Assembly (NCBI RefSeq): GCF_018304945.1 | Contig: NZ_JAGQEE010000001.1 | Location: 434,001 to 498,000 of the forward strand | Length of the DNA stretch: 64,000 nucleotides | DNA from: Collimonas humicola | GTDB taxonomy: Bacteria; Pseudomonadota; Gammaproteobacteria; Burkholderiales; Burkholderiaceae_D | Reading direction: 5' to 3' | Shown: in pieces, positions 55,987 through 63,789 of the stretch | Numbering within the stretch: the first letter of the stretch is position 1 | Layout of the letters: every line of letters begins with the position of its first letter | Program-made: the position numbers and the translations under genes | Notes under the pieces: generated by a model | What the model saw: only the letters and a program-made list of their open reading frames with translations | Database searches by the model: none | What the model was told of the DNA's origin: nothing

Positions 55987-56724
55987 CTACTGCGTCTTCA
56001 TTTTCAGACCCCCGCCGGGGGTGGTGACGATCACTCTGCCAGGCAGCCCAGGGGCGCGGCTTGACCTGCCTTCGCGATAGGTGTCCACCGTCGCCGGCAT
56101 CGACGGAAGCGGCGCCAGCTGTTGCGGCTGGCCGTTTGCATATCGCTGCCTGCGCAGTGATTCGCCCAGTTCCGAAGCGGGCAAATGACGATCGCTGAAA
56201 GGAGGCCGGGTATTCAGGCTATGTGCATGGCCCGGATATTCAAGCAGATCTGGCTGGCCTGTCGATGTTGTTTCGGAAGACGACAATGCACAAAAGGCGG
56301 AGTGCTTGCGGGAGGCCGGTGCAGGGGAGCCGAATGATTCGCCGCCATTCCTTTTTTTATAAATCCCGCCGTTGAATTTCACGCCGTCAGGATTCATTCC
56401 CATTCTGAATCCGACGCTATTCTCGCTATAGTCCTCTGCGCTGATGCAGCCGTCACTCTCGCCCTGAAGAAAACTCCTGGCCGGCTTCGGCGCAATTTTT
56501 GCAGTCCGCGACGAAACCAGTTTCTTGCGTTCCATGGGCGATAAGGCCTCAAGAGTGTGTCTTGCCTTGGAGTAGTGCAAGGCATCGAAAGCGTGCTTCA
56601 CTTTCACCTGGTCTTCGCTGTCAGAAGATTCGGGATTTGTTTCGACAGCCGATGCCGGCGCAACGAATAATCCTGCAACAACAATGGACGTTGTGCGGAA
56701 AAAATAAGGCAAGCGTTTTCTCAT
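55987..56724 (-). CDS. Secreted protein of unknown function, upstream of the exotoxin
   Basis: A 245-residue protein from ATG 56724, which has an AGGGGGA ribosome site 7 bases upstream; the frame is open to 56862 without support. The signal peptide MRKRLPYFFRTTSIVVAGLF...ASA is cleaved near residue 26. The mature part has a charged helical stretch (~37-75), two cysteines (C93, C145), and a Pro/Ser/Gly-rich C-terminal half ending KMKTQ. No domain is recognised. It is 67 bases ahead of the exotoxin gene, in the same direction and downstream of the same Fur-type promoter, so it may be a partner, secretion helper or separate effector. Confidence 0.8.
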   Translation of the reverse strand: MRKRLPYFFRTTSIVVAGLFVAPASAVETNPESSDSEDQVKVKHAFDALHYSKARHTLEALSPMERKKLVSSRTAKIAPKPARSFLQGESDGCISAEDYSENSVGFRMGMNPDGVKFNGGIYKKRNGGESFGSPAPASRKHSAFCALSSSETTSTGQPDLLEYPGHAHSLNTRPPFSDRHLPASELGESLRRQRYANGQPQQLAPLPSMPATVDTYREGRSSRAPGLPGRVIVTTPGGGLKMKTQ

Positions 56725-56999
56725 GGGAATCCCCCCTGTAAAAATGAAACGATGAATTGCGGGGAAGGGCGCGCGTAGCGCGGATCCGTGTCGCAAAGTG
56801 AAGTCCTTGCTGGCGGTGCGGCTGGCAAAAAATGATTTTGGATGAACATCGAAGATGAGCATCTGGCGAGATGCTCACTGTGCGTGCGGCACGTTATCTA
56901 ACGGCGACATTGTCGGATAACGGCGCAGTGCGCGTTGATGCGGCGGATACCTGCAGCGCCGGCAAGAAGCGGGTAAATCAGTGAAGTTGAATTGTTGTT

Positions 57000-57028
57000 A
57001 TTTTATCGAAAACGATAATCATTATCAA
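57000..57028 (-). promoter_or_regulatory. Fur-box promoter of the secreted protein/exotoxin unit
   Basis: On the minus strand, TTGATA (57023-57028) and TAAAAT (57000-57005) are separated by exactly 17 bases, a good sigma70 promoter. The spacer is covered by GAAAACGATAATCATTATC (57008-57026, plus-strand reading), which matches 17 of 19 positions of the classical Fur consensus. It lies 276 bases before the secreted protein start. Iron-bound Fur would block this promoter, so expression should rise in low iron, as is known for toxA in Pseudomonas. Confidence 0.8.
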
Positions 57029-57163
57029 TAGTGGTGTCGATAAAATCGATGGAAAGCGTCGCGTCGCGAGTTGTTCGCGATGGCAGTTTACGCGTATTTG
57101 GAATAGGGGAGCTGGGTTGCTGCCGGCAGCAAGAGATGCAAGCGCGTCTGGCAATCTAGGGCG

Positions 57164-57195
57164 AAAAAAAACCGCAGCGTCGACATGCTGCGGTT
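57164..57195 (-). terminator. Intrinsic terminator of hcp
   Basis: AACCGCAGC (57170-57178) and GCTGCGGTT (57187-57195) form a 9-bp stem with an 8-base loop. Read on the minus strand it is followed by a T-run (A residues at 57164-57169). It lies 21 bases after the hcp stop and isolates hcp from the toxin unit. Confidence 0.88.
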
Positions 57196-57215
57196 CTGTT
57201 TGCCGGTATCAGGAA

Positions 57216-57707
57216 TTACACGATCTTGTTGGTCGACAGGTCCCAGCCGCCGGAAGTATTGCCGCCGGAGCCGCCGCCGATTTTTTGCTGGGTGTACTTC
57301 CATTTGACCTTGGAGTACTTCAGGCTGACCGTTTCGCTCAGCACATCGCCTTCTGTAACGGATGGCGTGACGTCGGAGATCAGCAGGTTCGACAGTTCGA
57401 TTTCGAAGTACTTGATGCGGTCGCCCTTGCCGTCGGCGCGCAGGAATTCGAACTTGGCGCTGTCGATGGTCTTGCCGGACGAGCAGTTCTGCAGCAGCAA
57501 AGGCGTTGCCAGGTCGGCGATCTTGGTGATCACGATGTCCTTGTGCTCGCAGCGCTCGGCTGTGTGGCCACCGCCGGTCGATGCCGTAGCCGACTTCGGC
57601 TGCAGCACTTCCCATTGCACCGATTTGCATTCGATCCAGTCTTTGTGGGCGCTGTCTGTCGATTCGCCTTTGATGCCGTTGATTTGCAGGTATACGTCGA
57701 TTGCCAT
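57216..57707 (-). CDS. hcp: Type VI secretion tube protein Hcp (orphan)
   Basis: A 163-residue Hcp1-type protein that forms the hexameric inner tube of the type VI system. MAIDVYLQINGIKGEST, IVITKIADLATPLLLQNCSSGKTI and VSLKYSKVKWKYTQQK are characteristic. AAGGGAG lies 7 bases before the ATG. No other intact T6SS gene is in the window, so it is an orphan copy, possibly serving the RHS effector or a T6SS elsewhere. It has its own terminator. A 14-bp palindrome lies 67 bases upstream. Confidence 0.93.
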   Translation of the reverse strand: MAIDVYLQINGIKGESTDSAHKDWIECKSVQWEVLQPKSATASTGGGHTAERCEHKDIVITKIADLATPLLLQNCSSGKTIDSAKFEFLRADGKGDRIKYFEIELSNLLISDVTPSVTEGDVLSETVSLKYSKVKWKYTQQKIGGGSGGNTSGGWDLSTNKIV

Positions 57708-57774
57708 GGTAATGCTCCCTTATTGAGTTTGAGGCTTAAGTGATGCTGGCCGTGCCGCCGCCAGACGAGTTAAA

Positions 57775-57788
57775 ACAGAATGTTCTGT
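57775..57788. promoter_or_regulatory. Short palindrome upstream of hcp
   Basis: ACAGAATGTTCTGT is a perfect inverted repeat with a 2-base centre, 68-81 bases upstream of the hcp start. It could be an operator; no regulator is assigned. Confidence 0.3.
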
Positions 57789-58176
57789 CTGATGAAGATC
57801 AAGCGCAGGACAAAATTCCAGTCACCAAAAATGACTGCCGGGATTTTTGGATAGCGGCGCCAGATTGAGTGCTTAATTCACGCATGCAACATTGACTTTA
57901 TATCAGTCTGGCATGTTCAATTGCAAACAACTGTATCTTCTGGGCAATTAATTAGTTTCTATTGTGCAACTATCGCATCAATTTCAGCGAATGTCCAATA
58001 AATCCCGCCAGCTTGCGCTGCTCATTTGGCAATTTTTCCACAAATTTACAGAATAGATGGTTTTGTTGTAAGTAACTGAGCGGAATAACAAGAAATGCCC
58101 GGTCAGTGCTTTTGAAGGGCGTGCTTGCCTGGTCAGAAACTCCCAGCCATGCCAGAACGGCGTCGGCAAGGGCGGC
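57789..58176. other. Non-coding stretch upstream of hcp
   Basis: AT-rich, with no supported gene. It probably carries the hcp promoter on the minus strand. I see no repeat array or structured RNA in it. Confidence 0.4.
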
Positions 58177-58308
58177 TCAAAGGCCAATGGCCGCAGCGAG
58201 CGCCTTGATTCCATGCGCTTGCTTTCCGTCGCCGCTTTTGACCAGAAATAGAACAATGAACAGGACCGCTATGCCGGTGGCGAGGAGGTGGATCTGGGTG
58301 CCGTTCAT
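58177..58308 (-). CDS. Possible 43-residue membrane protein
   Basis: MNGTQIHLLATGIAVLFIVL continues to LFLVKSGDGKQ and ends AAAIGL: one hydrophobic helix with a charged tail, as in many small membrane proteins. There is no strong ribosome site, so it may be chance. It lies between the NHL-repeat lipoprotein and hcp. Confidence 0.3.
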   Translation of the reverse strand: MNGTQIHLLATGIAVLFIVLFLVKSGDGKQAHGIKALAAAIGL

Positions 58309-58392
58309 TGCTAGCCAATTGGCTGCTCGCTTATCCAGCCGGATGTCTTTCTTAAAAAATGACGCGGGGCATGCAGCGCCTGCCGATATAGA

Positions 58393-59544
58393 TCAGAAAT
58401 TGAAAAGGCACAGGCACGACGAGCCGTTGCCGCCTGATAGCAAGGTGGTGACCTGGCCGGCCGGCGTCACCTTGCGCAGCAGGTTGTTGCCGGTGTCGGC
58501 AATATACATGTTGTTGGCGGTGTCGCTGGCGATGCCCTTGGGCAGGCTGAAGCGGGCTTTGTCGCCGCCGCCGTCCGTGGCGCCGGCATTGTCGGCTGCC
58601 CCCGCGAGGGTGCTGACGACGCCGGAAGCGGAGACGCTGCGTATCAGCTGGTTGCCGCTGTCCGCCACGCGGATATTGCCAGAGCTATCCACTACGATGC
58701 CGTTCGGCTGGCTGAAGCTGGCGCGCTGGCCGCTGCCGTCGCTGCTGCCGCTGCTGCCGGCAGTACCGGCAAGCGTGCTGACGACGCCGGCCTGGGTCAA
58801 TTTACGGATCGTGTTGTTGCTGGTGTCTGTGACATACAGATTCGCCGCGCTGTCAATGGCGATGCCTTGCGGTAAATTGAACTGGGCATTGCTGCCGGCG
58901 CCATCCTGGCTGCCGGCGCTGCCGGGAGCGCCCGCCAGCGTCGTGACCTGGCCCGCCGGACTGACCTTGCGCACGGTATCGTTGCCGGTGTCGGCGACAT
59001 ACAGGTTGCCGGCTGGGTCCAGCACGACGCCCCAAGGCTGGTTGAAGCGGGCATTTCCCGCAATGCCGTCAGCCTGGCCGCTTTGTCCGGCGCTGCCGGC
59101 CAGGGTCGAGACGATGCCGGCCGGGCTCACTTTGCGGATGGTGTTGTTCCTGGTGTCTGCTACATACAGGTTTCCCGCGCTATCGACCGCAATGCCGCCG
59201 GGCTGGTTGAACAACGCGCTCAGAGCGGCGCCATCCGTGCTGCCGGCATTGCCTGCGCTTCCGGCGACGGTAGTGGCGACGCCGGCGGCAGTGATTTTGC
59301 GGATGGTGTTATTGCCGGTGTCGCTGACGAACAGGTTGCCGCCGGCGTCGACTGCAATCCCGGTGGGTTGGTTAAAGCGCACACTATTGCCGCTGCCGTC
59401 GCTGCTGCCGGCACTGGTGTTGCTGCTGCCGGCGTTGTCGCAGGAGGCCGTCTGATTGTTTTTGCAGCAGCCGCCCAGCATCAGGCCAAGCAGGCAGAGG
59501 GAAAGTCCGGTGGACAGTTTTTGTAGTTGCATTGAGATTTGCAT
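58393..59544 (-). CDS. NHL-repeat lipoprotein
   Basis: A 383-residue exported lipoprotein: signal LSTGLSLCLLGLMLGG followed by Cys (lipobox LGGC). About six NHL repeats follow, each of the form FNQPxGIAVDxxGNLYVADTGNNTIRKV, separated by ~25-residue Ser/Gly-rich links; they would build a beta-propeller. Starts at 59544 and 59532 are both possible. It is envelope-attached and probably binds carbohydrate or protein. The repeats make the complementary strand open over 449 codons, which is an artefact. Confidence 0.88.
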   Translation of the reverse strand: MQISMQLQKLSTGLSLCLLGLMLGGCCKNNQTASCDNAGSSNTSAGSSDGSGNSVRFNQPTGIAVDAGGNLFVSDTGNNTIRKITAAGVATTVAGSAGNAGSTDGAALSALFNQPGGIAVDSAGNLYVADTRNNTIRKVSPAGIVSTLAGSAGQSGQADGIAGNARFNQPWGVVLDPAGNLYVADTGNDTVRKVSPAGQVTTLAGAPGSAGSQDGAGSNAQFNLPQGIAIDSAANLYVTDTSNNTIRKLTQAGVVSTLAGTAGSSGSSDGSGQRASFSQPNGIVVDSSGNIRVADSGNQLIRSVSASGVVSTLAGAADNAGATDGGGDKARFSLPKGIASDTANNMYIADTGNNLLRKVTPAGQVTTLLSGGNGSSCLCLFNF

Positions 59545-59609
59545 CGGTTGAGCTCAGGCGAAACCGGCGAGCGAGATTCGGATTTAAGATAAAGCAAATT
59601 TAACATGAT

Positions 59610-60134
59610 TTAGCAGCCGTATACCTTGCGTCCGTTAATCCATTGATAGCGGCCGCCGCGCGGCCCGATATGGCAGGCTGCGCCGGCGGCCGTTCCGTGA
59701 CGGAAGCGCCAAGGGGCGAGCGGATGCGGGTCCGACCATAGTCCCGTCCTTGCGTTGCGGGCAGCCGTCTCCAGCTTCTTCAGACGGCTGCCGTTTGCGC
59801 TGCGCGCAGCCGCCCAGGCCATGCCACGTTCCACCTGGGCCCGGCTGACGTCAATGCCGTCGCAGCGCAGCGTCCCCACGGTACGGCCGAATTGATCGAT
59901 CGCTTTGGCGGTGTATCGCGCATCTTTGCCCCAGCATAGCTGGTACAGTGATTGCCTGGCCTGCGGGCCGAAGGCCTGTTTTATTTCCGGCGCGTCGATG
60001 CCGGCCAGGCGCAGCTTGAGCCGTTTGCGGCCGGCCTGCAGCGTCAGGCTGTCGCCGTCGGCTATGTGGACGATCTTGTGCGCATGCACGGCCAGCGGTG
60101 CGAGCAAAAGGAAAGCGGCAAAGATTTTTTTCAT
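59610..60134 (-). CDS. Exported thermonuclease-family (SNase-like) protein
   Basis: A 174-residue protein with signal peptide MKKIFAAFLLLAPLAVHA. The SNase fold is shown by IVHIADGDSLTL, LRLAGIDAPE and the later DQFGRTVGTL and RTGLWSDPHPLAPWRFR. The C-terminal tail (CHIGPRGGRYQWINGRKVYGC) resembles the extension seen in related betaproteobacterial nucleases and has two cysteines. It would degrade nucleic acid in the periplasm or outside the cell. It is divergent from the HAD gene. Confidence 0.9.
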   Translation of the reverse strand: MKKIFAAFLLLAPLAVHAHKIVHIADGDSLTLQAGRKRLKLRLAGIDAPEIKQAFGPQARQSLYQLCWGKDARYTAKAIDQFGRTVGTLRCDGIDVSRAQVERGMAWAAARSANGSRLKKLETAARNARTGLWSDPHPLAPWRFRHGTAAGAACHIGPRGGRYQWINGRKVYGC

Positions 60135-60216
60135 TTACGCTGCAGGGGTGATCTCTATGGCGGCAGGAGATGCCGGCCTGGACTGCTGTCAGACGCGAGC
60201 TTACAGAGGAACGGCA

Positions 60217-60891
60217 ATGAAAAATATAAGAGGTATCGTATTCGATCTCTACGGCACGCTTTACGATGTGCATTCGGTGGCGGCGCCGTGCGACAACTAC
60301 CATCCCGGCAGAGGTCGCGAGATAAGCGCCGTGTGGCGGCAAAAGCAGCTTGAATACACCTGGCTGCGCAGCCTGATGGGGGCGTATGTCGATTTCGAAC
60401 AGGTCACGCATGACGCCTTGGTGTTTGCGTCGCGCCACTTGAAACTGCCTCTGGACCAGGCGGCCTGCTCCGCGCTGTGCCGGGAATATCTCAAGATCCA
60501 GCCCTTTCCCGAGGTGCCGGCTGCGCTCGCCAGGCTGCAGGCGATGGCGATACCGCTCGCGATTCTTTCCAACGGCTCGCTCAATTCGATCCGCAGCGTG
60601 GTTGCGGCGTCGCAGCTGGAACATCGCTTCGCTCATCTGATCAGCGCCGACGGCGTCCGGATCTTCAAGCCGCATGACAGTGTTTACCAGTTGGCCGAAC
60701 AACAGATGCAGCGCCACCGCTCCGAGCTCCTGTTTGTTTCTTCGAACGCCTGGGATGCATCTGGAGCGCGCCATTTCGGTTATCCCGTGTGCTGGATCAA
60801 CCGCGCAGGCAATACCTTCGACGAGTTGGGCCAGTCTCCTGATCACGTCGTGCAAGGACTGGAGCAGCTGGCGGACTGGGTCGAAACCTAG
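60217..60891 (+). CDS. HAD hydrolase, L-2-haloacid dehalogenase type
   Basis: A 224-residue HAD protein from ATG 60217, which has AGAGGA upstream; the frame is open back to 59905 only because of the overlap with the nuclease gene. Motif I is FDLYGTLYD, motif II SNGS, motif III the lysine in RIFKPHD, and motif IV the acid in SSNAWDASGA. The motif spacing and SNAWDA fit type II haloacid dehalogenases, which release halide from short 2-haloacids. The true substrate is unproven. Confidence 0.87.
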   Translation: MKNIRGIVFDLYGTLYDVHSVAAPCDNYHPGRGREISAVWRQKQLEYTWLRSLMGAYVDFEQVTHDALVFASRHLKLPLDQAACSALCREYLKIQPFPEVPAALARLQAMAIPLAILSNGSLNSIRSVVAASQLEHRFAHLISADGVRIFKPHDSVYQLAEQQMQRHRSELLFVSSNAWDASGARHFGYPVCWINRAGNTFDELGQSPDHVVQGLEQLADWVET

Positions 60892-61369
60892 GGTCAGATA
60901 CCCGATCAAGCTATGACATCCCTCCGTATCGATTGCCGGCCGGAAGCGGAGCACACTGCAATTCGCTGGTCGTGGATTGTCAGGGCAGTGTCAAATTTCA
61001 TCTCGCTCGCGTATCGCTCACAGAAACTGTGTGAGGATTATTTTCGGTAACGCGGTGGACTCTTGTCCGCCCACGTTACCTGATGCAGGAGCCACAGCTG
61101 GCCATGTTCCTGCAACTCTCCTGTCACGCTGAATAACGAACAATCCTGCCGGATGCAAAGCCCGATCTTCCTTGTTCGCGCCAACTCAAGGAGCGGCCTG
61201 CGTTTGCCCGTCGTCACGGCTGGCTGGCGCAGCAACTCCGGTCGATGCGCATGAAGGGCAGGTTCCGGGGAGAGTTTGTATTTTTAAGTTTGACAACCAT
61301 GCATTTTTACGATTGCCGCCAACCTGGATCAACCATGCCGAAATTCTTTACTGAATTGCTGGAGGAAAA
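60892..61369. other. Non-coding stretch before the AraC-family gene
   Basis: No intact gene is supported. A short plus-strand coding-like run (ERPAFARRHGWLAQQLRSM, around 61190-61250) may be a remnant. GGAGG just before 61370 is the ribosome site of the next gene. Confidence 0.4.
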
Positions 61370-62380
61370 ATGGAAAACCCAAAAACCCATGTTTTTACGA
61401 CAGAGAACTTGCCTGAACATCTTAAGCTTGAATACTGGACCAAGGAGCTAGGCCGCCGCCTGCACGCGGTGGAAGTGAGTTGCCAGCAGCAGGCGGAGTT
61501 TTACGGCGGCGTCGAGTCGATATCGATGGGGCCGATTGCCGTGACGCGCTATTTCGGGCCGGCGGTCACCATCGCGCGGACTGAAACTTTACTGCGGAAC
61601 GTGCCGTCGCTGCGTTTCCATCTGGTGTTGACGCAGGACGGGCGGCACGTGCTGAGCCAGCTGGGCCGCACGGTCGACATTGCCAGCGGCGACATGGTGT
61701 TGATCGATTCGCACCTGCTGTCTTCCAGCGTGAAAGAACAAGTGACTGACGCGCGAGTGATTTCCTTATCCGAAGCATTCGTCAATCACTGGATTCCGCG
61801 AGTCGAGCATTGCGTCGCCCATGTACTGAAAGGGAGCGGTGGCTGGGGTGCGGTGTTGTCCACCTATCTCCGCAATCTCAATGCCGAGATCTTGCAAGCG
61901 GAGGTAAGTCTTTATGAACAGGCATTGATCGCCGACCATATCGCTTCCCTCATGCGTTTCGCTTTCAAGGAGGCGGGTCTGCCAAAAGCGGAAAACAGCC
62001 GAGCGCGCAATCTGCGGCAGCGCGGCGAACTGCATCGCGGCATGGTGTTGTGGCTAAGGCAGAACTACCACGATGCAAATGTGACGGCGCAAACCGTGGC
62101 TGACGTGTTCCGGATGTCGGTGCGCAACGTTCATCATGTTTTCCTGAATGCCGGCGATGACACCAGCTTCCATTCCATGTTGCGCGATATCCGGCTGGAT
62201 GCCGCGATTCGCCTGCTGGCGGAAAAAGATGCACAAGCCATGTCTTTGGCTGAGATTGGCTGGCGCTGCGGTTTTGCCGAACAGTCGCATTTTTGCCGGG
62301 TGTTTCGCCAGCAGAAAAAAATGTCCCCTGGCGCTTATGCAGAGATGCTCAGGGCAGAGGGACGGGCAGGGATAGCCTAG
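61370..62380 (+). CDS. AraC-family transcriptional regulator
   Basis: A 336-residue regulator. The N-terminal ~200 residues form a cupin-like sensor domain of the AraC_binding_2 (FeaR-like) type: VTRYFGPAVTIARTETLLRN, and SQLGRTVDIASGDMVLIDS. The C-terminal ~100 residues are two helix-turn-helix motifs (VTAQTVADVFRMSVRNVHHVF and MSLAEIGWRCGFAEQSHFCRVFRQQKKMSPGAY). GGAGG lies 5 bases before the ATG. No clear target operon is adjacent. Confidence 0.92.
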   Translation: MENPKTHVFTTENLPEHLKLEYWTKELGRRLHAVEVSCQQQAEFYGGVESISMGPIAVTRYFGPAVTIARTETLLRNVPSLRFHLVLTQDGRHVLSQLGRTVDIASGDMVLIDSHLLSSSVKEQVTDARVISLSEAFVNHWIPRVEHCVAHVLKGSGGWGAVLSTYLRNLNAEILQAEVSLYEQALIADHIASLMRFAFKEAGLPKAENSRARNLRQRGELHRGMVLWLRQNYHDANVTAQTVADVFRMSVRNVHHVFLNAGDDTSFHSMLRDIRLDAAIRLLAEKDAQAMSLAEIGWRCGFAEQSHFCRVFRQQKKMSPGAYAEMLRAEGRAGIA

Positions 62381-62448
62381 CGCGCACGGGCGGCGTTCTC
62401 AGTGACGGCGCCGGGAAATTTTGTTGACAACCACTACGGGTGTGAAAA

Positions 62449-62913
62449 ATGATTCTTAGAGATGATCAATGGGAAAAACTGGAGCCGCTGCTGCTTGGCA
62501 GAGAGGGTGATTCAGGCATGCGGGGGCGCGACAACAGGCTGTTCATCGAAGCGGTATTCTGGTATGCCGATGCACGTCAATGGCGTAATCTGCCGCCTGA
62601 ATTCGGTAAGTGGAATACGGCGTACATGCGCTTTCGGCGCTGGAATCTGAGCGGCATCTGGCATCGCTTGAAAGTAGAAGTGAAGGACGATCCTGAATTG
62701 ACGGCGCAGTTCGAAAAAATTGTCGCCCGAGCCGATGATATCCGGCAGCGGGCAGAGAAAAAAGCGAACAAAAAGAGCGTGCGTAAAGCTCATGGCTGGC
62801 CCGCGCCGAAAAGCGGCAGCGAAGGAAAGCCGTATGACGGCAAAATTGAAGCGGGCTCAGACTGGCTGCGGTTGATAATGGGATCCATGCAGCAAGGAAT
62901 CAACAGCAAATGA
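62449..62913 (+). CDS. IS5-type transposase-like protein lacking the DDE domain
   Basis: A 154-residue protein whose first ~85 residues match the DUF4096 N-terminal domain of IS5/IS1031-type transposases: DDQWEKLEPLLLG, RLFIEAVFWYADARQWRNLP and YMRFRRWNLSGIWHRL. Instead of a catalytic domain it ends in a Lys-rich tail (RQRAEKKANKKSVRKAHGW and onward). No second frame with DDE residues and no terminal repeats are seen. It could be a truncated IS relic or a stand-alone DNA-binding derivative. Confidence 0.7.
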   Translation: MILRDDQWEKLEPLLLGREGDSGMRGRDNRLFIEAVFWYADARQWRNLPPEFGKWNTAYMRFRRWNLSGIWHRLKVEVKDDPELTAQFEKIVARADDIRQRAEKKANKKSVRKAHGWPAPKSGSEGKPYDGKIEAGSDWLRLIMGSMQQGINSK

Positions 62914-63180
62914 GGAGAGGCACATGCATGGCGGAGTCGAGCTCCGGGTGTTGCCATGCAAGGCAAGCTGGCGCGGCAACTCGCCGATGAAATGCTGGCA
63001 AATCATGATTCGCGCAATGGCCGTTCGTGCTTTTGTTCTTCATAGATTTTCGCAACTGGTAACGAAACGAGAACAAGGCCTCGAAGTCTTGTCTGGCCAG
63101 GGCTGGGATTTTGTGAAGATATTGCTTTCAGGGAAATGAGCGGCAATAATAGGTACTTCTCTTTTGCCGCGGAAAAGCCT

Positions 63181-63774
63181 ATGAGCCTGGATCGCAAGCC
63201 GACTGAGGATGCATCGATACTGCTGTTTGACGACAGGAAGGCCTGGGCGGCATGGTTGAAGAAGAACCACGGCAAGTCACCCGGCGTATGGCTGAGGTTC
63301 GCCAAGAAGAATGCCGAATGCCGCTCCATATCCCATCCGGAAGCGCTGGAACTGGCCCTATGCTACGGCTGGATCGACGGCCAGAAGAAAAGCGACGACA
63401 TACAATACTGGCTGCAGCGATTTACGCCGCGTTCGGCGCGCAGCATCTGGTCCAAGATCAATAGGGACAAGGCGTTGGCGCTGATCGCCTCGGGCCAGAT
63501 GCAGCCGGCGGGACTGCAGGAAGTGGACAGGGCCAAAAGCGATGGCCGCTGGGAGGCCGCCTACGATTCCGCACGCACCTCGGCGATCCCCGATGATCTA
63601 CAGGAGGCGCTCGACGCCAATCCCGCGGCGCGGGATTTTTTTGCCACGCTCGATGCCCAGAACCGCTATGCCGTCCTGTTCCGGGTCCAGACCGCGAAGA
63701 AGGCCGAAACCCGCGCCAAACGGATCGCGGCCTTCACCCAGATGCTGAGCGAGCGCAAGAAGCTGCATCCCTGA
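63181..63774 (+). CDS. YdeI/OmpD-associated family protein
   Basis: A 197-residue protein from ATG 63181 (63136 is an alternative). It contains the family segments FDDRKAWAAWLKKNHGKSPGVWLRFAKK, SHPEALELALCYGWIDGQKK, YWLQRFTPRSARSIWSKIN and a C-terminal RVQTAKKAETRAKRI helix. The name reflects a genetic association in Salmonella; the biochemical role is unknown. It is monocistronic. Confident family call, no functional call. Confidence 0.87.
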   Translation: MSLDRKPTEDASILLFDDRKAWAAWLKKNHGKSPGVWLRFAKKNAECRSISHPEALELALCYGWIDGQKKSDDIQYWLQRFTPRSARSIWSKINRDKALALIASGQMQPAGLQEVDRAKSDGRWEAAYDSARTSAIPDDLQEALDANPAARDFFATLDAQNRYAVLFRVQTAKKAETRAKRIAAFTQMLSERKKLHP

Positions 63775-63789
63775 CAGCGCTCCCGCATT

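Noticed and set aside
58106-59455. 449-codon open frame on the plus strand with regular internal repeats
   Set aside because: It is the mirror of the NHL-repeat lipoprotein. The repeats come from the real gene, which has a lipobox and NHL motifs.
58393-59544. Periodic DNA repeats that might be taken for a CRISPR or tandem array
   Set aside because: They are protein-coding NHL repeats of variable sequence, not identical direct repeats with unique spacers.
62381-62960. A complete IS5-family insertion sequence
   Set aside because: No DDE catalytic frame, no terminal inverted repeats and no target duplication can be seen around 62449-62913.
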